DNA of 15,826 nucleotides, from contig JAFOAB010000210.1 in assembly GCA_017382555.1 (NCBI GenBank), positions 1 to 15,826 of the forward strand, given 5' to 3'. Position 1 is the first letter of the stretch; each line of letters starts with the position of its first letter. Both the position numbers and the translations under genes were made by a program. Positions 13,552 to 15,826 of the stretch are shown one piece after another. The notes under the pieces were generated by a model that saw only the letters and a program-made list of their open reading frames with translations, was not told the DNA's origin and searched no databases. This DNA is from Clostridia bacterium (GTDB lineage Bacteria > Bacillota > Clostridia > Oscillospirales > CAG-272).

Positions 13552-14553
13552 ATGAAGATCCTTGGAATCGAATCCTCCTGCGACGAGACCGCCGCAGCGG
13601 TGGTAGAGGCGGAAAACGGCAGCTTGAAGATACTTTCAAACGTCGTTGCCTCGCAGATAGAGATGCACCGTCTTTGGGGCGGTGTGGTGCCCGAGCTTGC
13701 GGGCAGAGCGCATATAGAGAAGATATCCGAGGTGTGCCACAGCGCGCTTGACGATGCGCAGTGCACGCTGAAGGATATAGACGCCATAGCGGTCACCTCG
13801 TCCCCCGGACTTATCGGTGCTCTGCTTGTCGGCGTCAACTTTGCAAAATGCCTTGCGTATTCCCATAACATTCCCCTTGTGCCCGTAGAGCACGTGCACG
13901 CGCATCTTTGCGCCGCCGCATTGCTTGAGAGGGCGCCTAAGCCCCCGTTTGCCGCACTGGCAGTGTCGGGCGGACATACGGCGATATATATGGGCGAGAG
14001 CTTTACCGAGTTTACCGAGCTTGCCTCGACGCGCGATGATGCCGCAGGTGAGGCATTTGATAAGGTTGCCCGTGTTATCGGCCTTCCTTATCCCGGCGGT
14101 GCCGCAATGGATAAGCTGGCGTACGAGGGCGATAAAACGGCAATGAAGTTCCCCAGCCCCGCAATTGCGGGCGATACGCTGGATTTCTCCTTCTCGGGTC
14201 TTAAGACCGCGGCTCTCAACGCGCTTAACAGTGCGCGCCAGAAGGGCGAGGAGATAAACAAGGCGGACCTTGCCGCATCCTTTACCTCTGCTATATGCTC
14301 CGGTATCGCGAAGCGCGCGGAGGAAACGCTGAAAAAGACGCGTGCAAAAAGCCTTGTGCTTGCGGGCGGCGTTGCCGCAAACTCCCATCTGCGTGCCGCA
14401 ATAAAGGCGGTATGCGATAAAATGGGCGCGGAAATGTACGTGCCTCCCATCTCCCTTTGCGGAGATAATGCCGCAATGGTTGCGGCGGCGGGATATTACC
14501 GTTATCTTAACGGTATGAGGGCGGATACAAGCTTGAACGCCTTCACCGATTAA
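13552..14553 (+). CDS. tsaD: tRNA N6-threonylcarbamoyladenosine transferase subunit TsaD
   Basis: A 333-residue ASKHA-fold enzyme. It transfers threonylcarbamoyl to A37 of ANN-decoding tRNAs, working with TsaB and TsaE. Signatures: GIESSCDETAAAVV (5-18), GGVVPELAGRAH (43-54), the metal ligands H114 and H118 in VEHVHAHLCAA, VSGGHT, PYPGGAAMDKLA and the terminal LCGDNAAMVAAAG. The length is normal. The start at 13552 has GGAAG 6 nt upstream; the in-frame ATG at 13510 would overlap rimI. TsaB and TsaE, often encoded just before rimI, are not in this window; galU and the deaminase occupy that place. Confidence 0.97.
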   Translation: MKILGIESSCDETAAAVVEAENGSLKILSNVVASQIEMHRLWGGVVPELAGRAHIEKISEVCHSALDDAQCTLKDIDAIAVTSSPGLIGALLVGVNFAKCLAYSHNIPLVPVEHVHAHLCAAALLERAPKPPFAALAVSGGHTAIYMGESFTEFTELASTRDDAAGEAFDKVARVIGLPYPGGAAMDKLAYEGDKTAMKFPSPAIAGDTLDFSFSGLKTAALNALNSARQKGEEINKADLAASFTSAICSGIAKRAEETLKKTRAKSLVLAGGVAANSHLRAAIKAVCDKMGAEMYVPPISLCGDNAAMVAAAGYYRYLNGMRADTSLNAFTD

Positions 14554-14577
14554 AAAACCGCGTAACTGCGCAGTTTT
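14554..14577 (+). terminator. Weak candidate terminator after tsaD
   Basis: AAAAC-C-GCG (14554-14562) can pair with CGC-A-GTTTT (14569-14577): a stem of 5 + 3 bp around one mismatch with a 6-nt loop, ending in a short T-run and starting right after the stop codon. The same bases contain the 12-bp palindrome AACTGCGCAGTT (14564-14575). Stability is modest. Confidence 0.35.
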
Positions 14578-14610
14578 AAACAAGTTTTGAACATTTGAAC
14601 ATTTTTGAAC
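14572..14610 (+). repeat. Iterated AGTTTTrAACA / TTTGAAC repeats
   Basis: Four tandem units: AGTTTTAAACA (14572-14582), AGTTTTGAACA (14583-14593), TTTGAACA (14594-14601) and TTTTTGAAC (14602-14610). Spacing between the AAC ends is 11, 8 and 10 nt. The 7-mer TTTGAAC recurs inverted at 14661-14667 and direct at 14751-14757, giving five copies within 172 nt, all between tsaD and the isocitrate dehydrogenase start. GTTTTGAAC (14584-14592) and GTTCAAAAC (14661-14669) form a perfect 9-bp inverted repeat. Confidence 0.7.
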
Positions 14611-14768
14611 GCAAAACGCGGTGCTTTTACCGAGGTTTTATCAAAAGTTTTCGACAGTGTGTTCAAAACCTTGAACAAATCTTGCATATTCGCCGTTTTC
14701 GGACTGTCGAAGTTTGTCGGCGTTACATATGACTTAATTTTTGATTATATTTTGAACGGAGAAAAGAA
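14611..14768 (+). promoter_or_regulatory. Control region / leader of isocitrate dehydrogenase
   Basis: Contains a small hairpin (AAAAC 14613-14617 and CGGT 14619-14622 pairing with ACCG 14629-14632 and GTTTT 14635-14639) and a 7-bp inverted repeat AGGTTTT/AAAACCT (14633-14639, 14665-14671). It also holds a 9-bp inverted repeat TTCGACAGT/ACTGTCGAA (14650-14658, 14703-14711) whose arms each contain TGTCGAA, the older Spo0A-box consensus. A possible -10 TATATT (14746-14751) has a poor -35 (TTACAT, 14723-14728) 17 nt away and would start transcription almost inside the ribosome binding site. I cannot name a promoter with confidence, and no known riboswitch class was recognised. Confidence 0.4.
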
Positions 14769-15826
14769 ATGAACAACAATTACGAAGCAGAGATCAAGGC
14801 CTGCCTTGAAAAGTACGAAACGATACTCAGAGAGCAGATCGCGCGTGCAGAGAGAATGGAGCAGGATGCGGGCGCCGTTGACTTCACAAAGAAGGAAAAG
14901 ATCATCATCGGTCTTATCGGCGGTGACGGAATCGGCCCGATCATTATGGAGAGCGCAAAGAAGGTTCTTGAGCTTCTTCTCAAGGATAAAATTGCAGACG
15001 GCAAGGTAGAGCTTCGCGTTATCGAGGGTCTTACACTTGAGAACCGCCTTGCAAAGGGTCAGTCCGTACCCGATGACGTTCTTGCCGCAATAAAGGCATG
15101 TGACGTTATCCTTAAGGGACCCACCACCACCCCCAAGGGCGGTACCGATGCTCCCGATATGGAAAGCGCAAACGTTACCCTGCGCCGTGAGCTTGATCTT
15201 TACGCAAACGTACGTCCCGTTTCCGTCCCCGAGAAGGGAATCGACTGGACCTTCTTCCGTGAGAATACCGAGGGCGAGTACGTGCTCGGCAGCCGCGGTG
15301 TAGAGATCAAGGACAAGCTTGCTTGCGACTTCAAGGTAACCACCGATGCGGGCACGAAGAGAATTACCCGTGCGGCATTCGAGTTTGCAAAGAACAACGG
15401 CAAGGATAACGTAGCCATCGTTACCAAGGCTAACATAATGAAGAAGACCGACGGTAAGTTCTCCCGCATCGCAAACCAGATCGCGGCTGAATACCCCGAG
15501 ATCCAGTCTGAGGAGTGGTACATCGATATTATGGCGGCTAACCTCGTAAACGAGAACATCCGCACCAAGTTCAAGGTATTCCTCCTTCCCAACCTCTACG
15601 GCGATATCATCACCGATGAGGCTGCACAGATTCAGGGCGGCGTAGGCACAGGCGGAAGCTCCAACGTAGGCGACAAGTACGCTATGTTCGAGGCTATCCA
15701 CGGCTCCGCACCCCGTATGATCGCAGAGGGTATCGGACATTATGCAAACCCCCAGAGCGTAATTAAGGCGGCAGAAATGCTTCTGCGCCACGTTTGCCTT
15801 ATTAAGGAGGCAGATATCCTTGCGGC
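14769..15826 (+). CDS. icd: Isocitrate dehydrogenase (NAD/NADP), 3' end beyond window
   Basis: At least 352 residues, open to the window edge. It converts isocitrate to 2-oxoglutarate. The isocitrate-binding signature S133-A-N135-xxL-R139...R149 (in SANVTLRRELDLYANVRP) separates it from isopropylmalate dehydrogenases, which lack the SxN. Other catalytic parts are ENTEGEY171, K220 (VTKANIMKK), D253, and NLYGD279-IIT-D283; FEAIHGSAP (307-315) is the cofactor loop. A helical, charged extension of about 43 residues precedes the usual first strand (IIIGLIGGDGIGP), and the Glu that normally follows GDGIGP is replaced by Ile57-58 region residues. GGAG lies before the ATG. Homoisocitrate or tartrate-type relatives cannot be wholly excluded without the C-terminus. 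Confidence 0.9.
   Translation, partial: MNNNYEAEIKACLEKYETILREQIARAERMEQDAGAVDFTKKEKIIIGLIGGDGIGPIIMESAKKVLELLLKDKIADGKVELRVIEGLTLENRLAKGQSVPDDVLAAIKACDVILKGPTTTPKGGTDAPDMESANVTLRRELDLYANVRPVSVPEKGIDWTFFRENTEGEYVLGSRGVEIKDKLACDFKVTTDAGTKRITRAAFEFAKNNGKDNVAIVTKANIMKKTDGKFSRIANQIAAEYPEIQSEEWYIDIMAANLVNENIRTKFKVFLLPNLYGDIITDEAAQIQGGVGTGGSSNVGDKYAMFEAIHGSAPRMIAEGIGHYANPQSVIKAAEMLLRHVCLIKEADILA

Noticed and set aside
13636..14583. 315-codon minus-strand open frame
   Set aside because: It is a shadow of tsaD with no motifs. Long antisense frames arise here because codons that read as stops on the other strand (TTA, CTA, TCA) are rare in these genes.
14572..14757. CRISPR array or replication origin
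   Set aside because: The repeat units are only 7-11 bp without uniform spacers, and no DnaA boxes (TTATCCACA-like) or dnaA/dnaN genes are present.
14745..15791. 348-codon minus-strand open frame
   Set aside because: It is antisense to isocitrate dehydrogenase, whose catalytic motifs on the plus strand are unmistakable. The antisense translation has no recognisable domain.

Overview
The window looks like a stretch of chromosome from an endospore-forming Clostridia-type Firmicute, probably an uncultured gut lineage. The main evidence is a complete spoIIAA-spoIIAB-sigF operon with canonical motifs. Purine-rich Shine-Dalgarno sites and SigA-like promoters with 17-18 nt spacers agree with this. 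I saw no rRNA, tRNA, CRISPR array, insertion sequence or phage gene. The order-level placement is inference.

Layout. (1) 1-446: the end of a small multi-pass membrane protein gene (+), then back-to-back terminators. (2) 448-7090 (-): six tightly packed genes that read as one operon. In transcription order they are a secreted, membrane-anchored PIG-L-type deacetylase, a GT2-GtrA fusion, an NAGPA-like phosphodiester glycosidase, an anchored protein of unknown function, a PAP2 lipid phosphatase and a divergent nucleoside hydrolase. A SigA-type promoter lies at the start and a strong terminator at the end. (3) 7091-7314: a divergent control region. (4) 7315-8877 (+): spoIIAA, spoIIAB and sigF, the forespore sigma-F switch. 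(5) 8878-9818: an AT-rich spacer, then an sce7726-type PD-(D/E)XK nuclease gene with a promoter placed so that its mRNA may be leaderless, bounded by two hairpins. (6) 9816-11552 (-): a SxxK serine hydrolase with a large extra C-terminal domain. (7) 11740-14553 (+): galU, a dCMP deaminase, rimI and tsaD in a compact run. (8) 14554-14768: an unusually repeat-rich intergenic region. (9) 14769 to the end (+): isocitrate dehydrogenase, cut by the window edge.

How the genes may work together. The six-gene minus operon combines polyprenyl-phosphate sugar synthesis (GT2-GtrA), polyprenyl-pyrophosphate or phospholipid dephosphorylation (PAP2), deacetylation of an extracellular amino sugar (PIG-L) and cleavage of a sugar-phosphodiester (NAGPA-like). 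This suggests a cell-envelope glycan modification or turnover module whose substrate is unknown. galU, further along, would supply UDP-glucose for envelope glycans. rimI and tsaD serve ribosomal protein acetylation and tRNA t6A modification.

The items most worth a second look are the glycan operon, the hairpin-bounded nuclease unit, the spoIIA control region (a palindrome between direct repeats, plus a possible upstream TTG start) and the iterated TTTGAAC array before isocitrate dehydrogenase.
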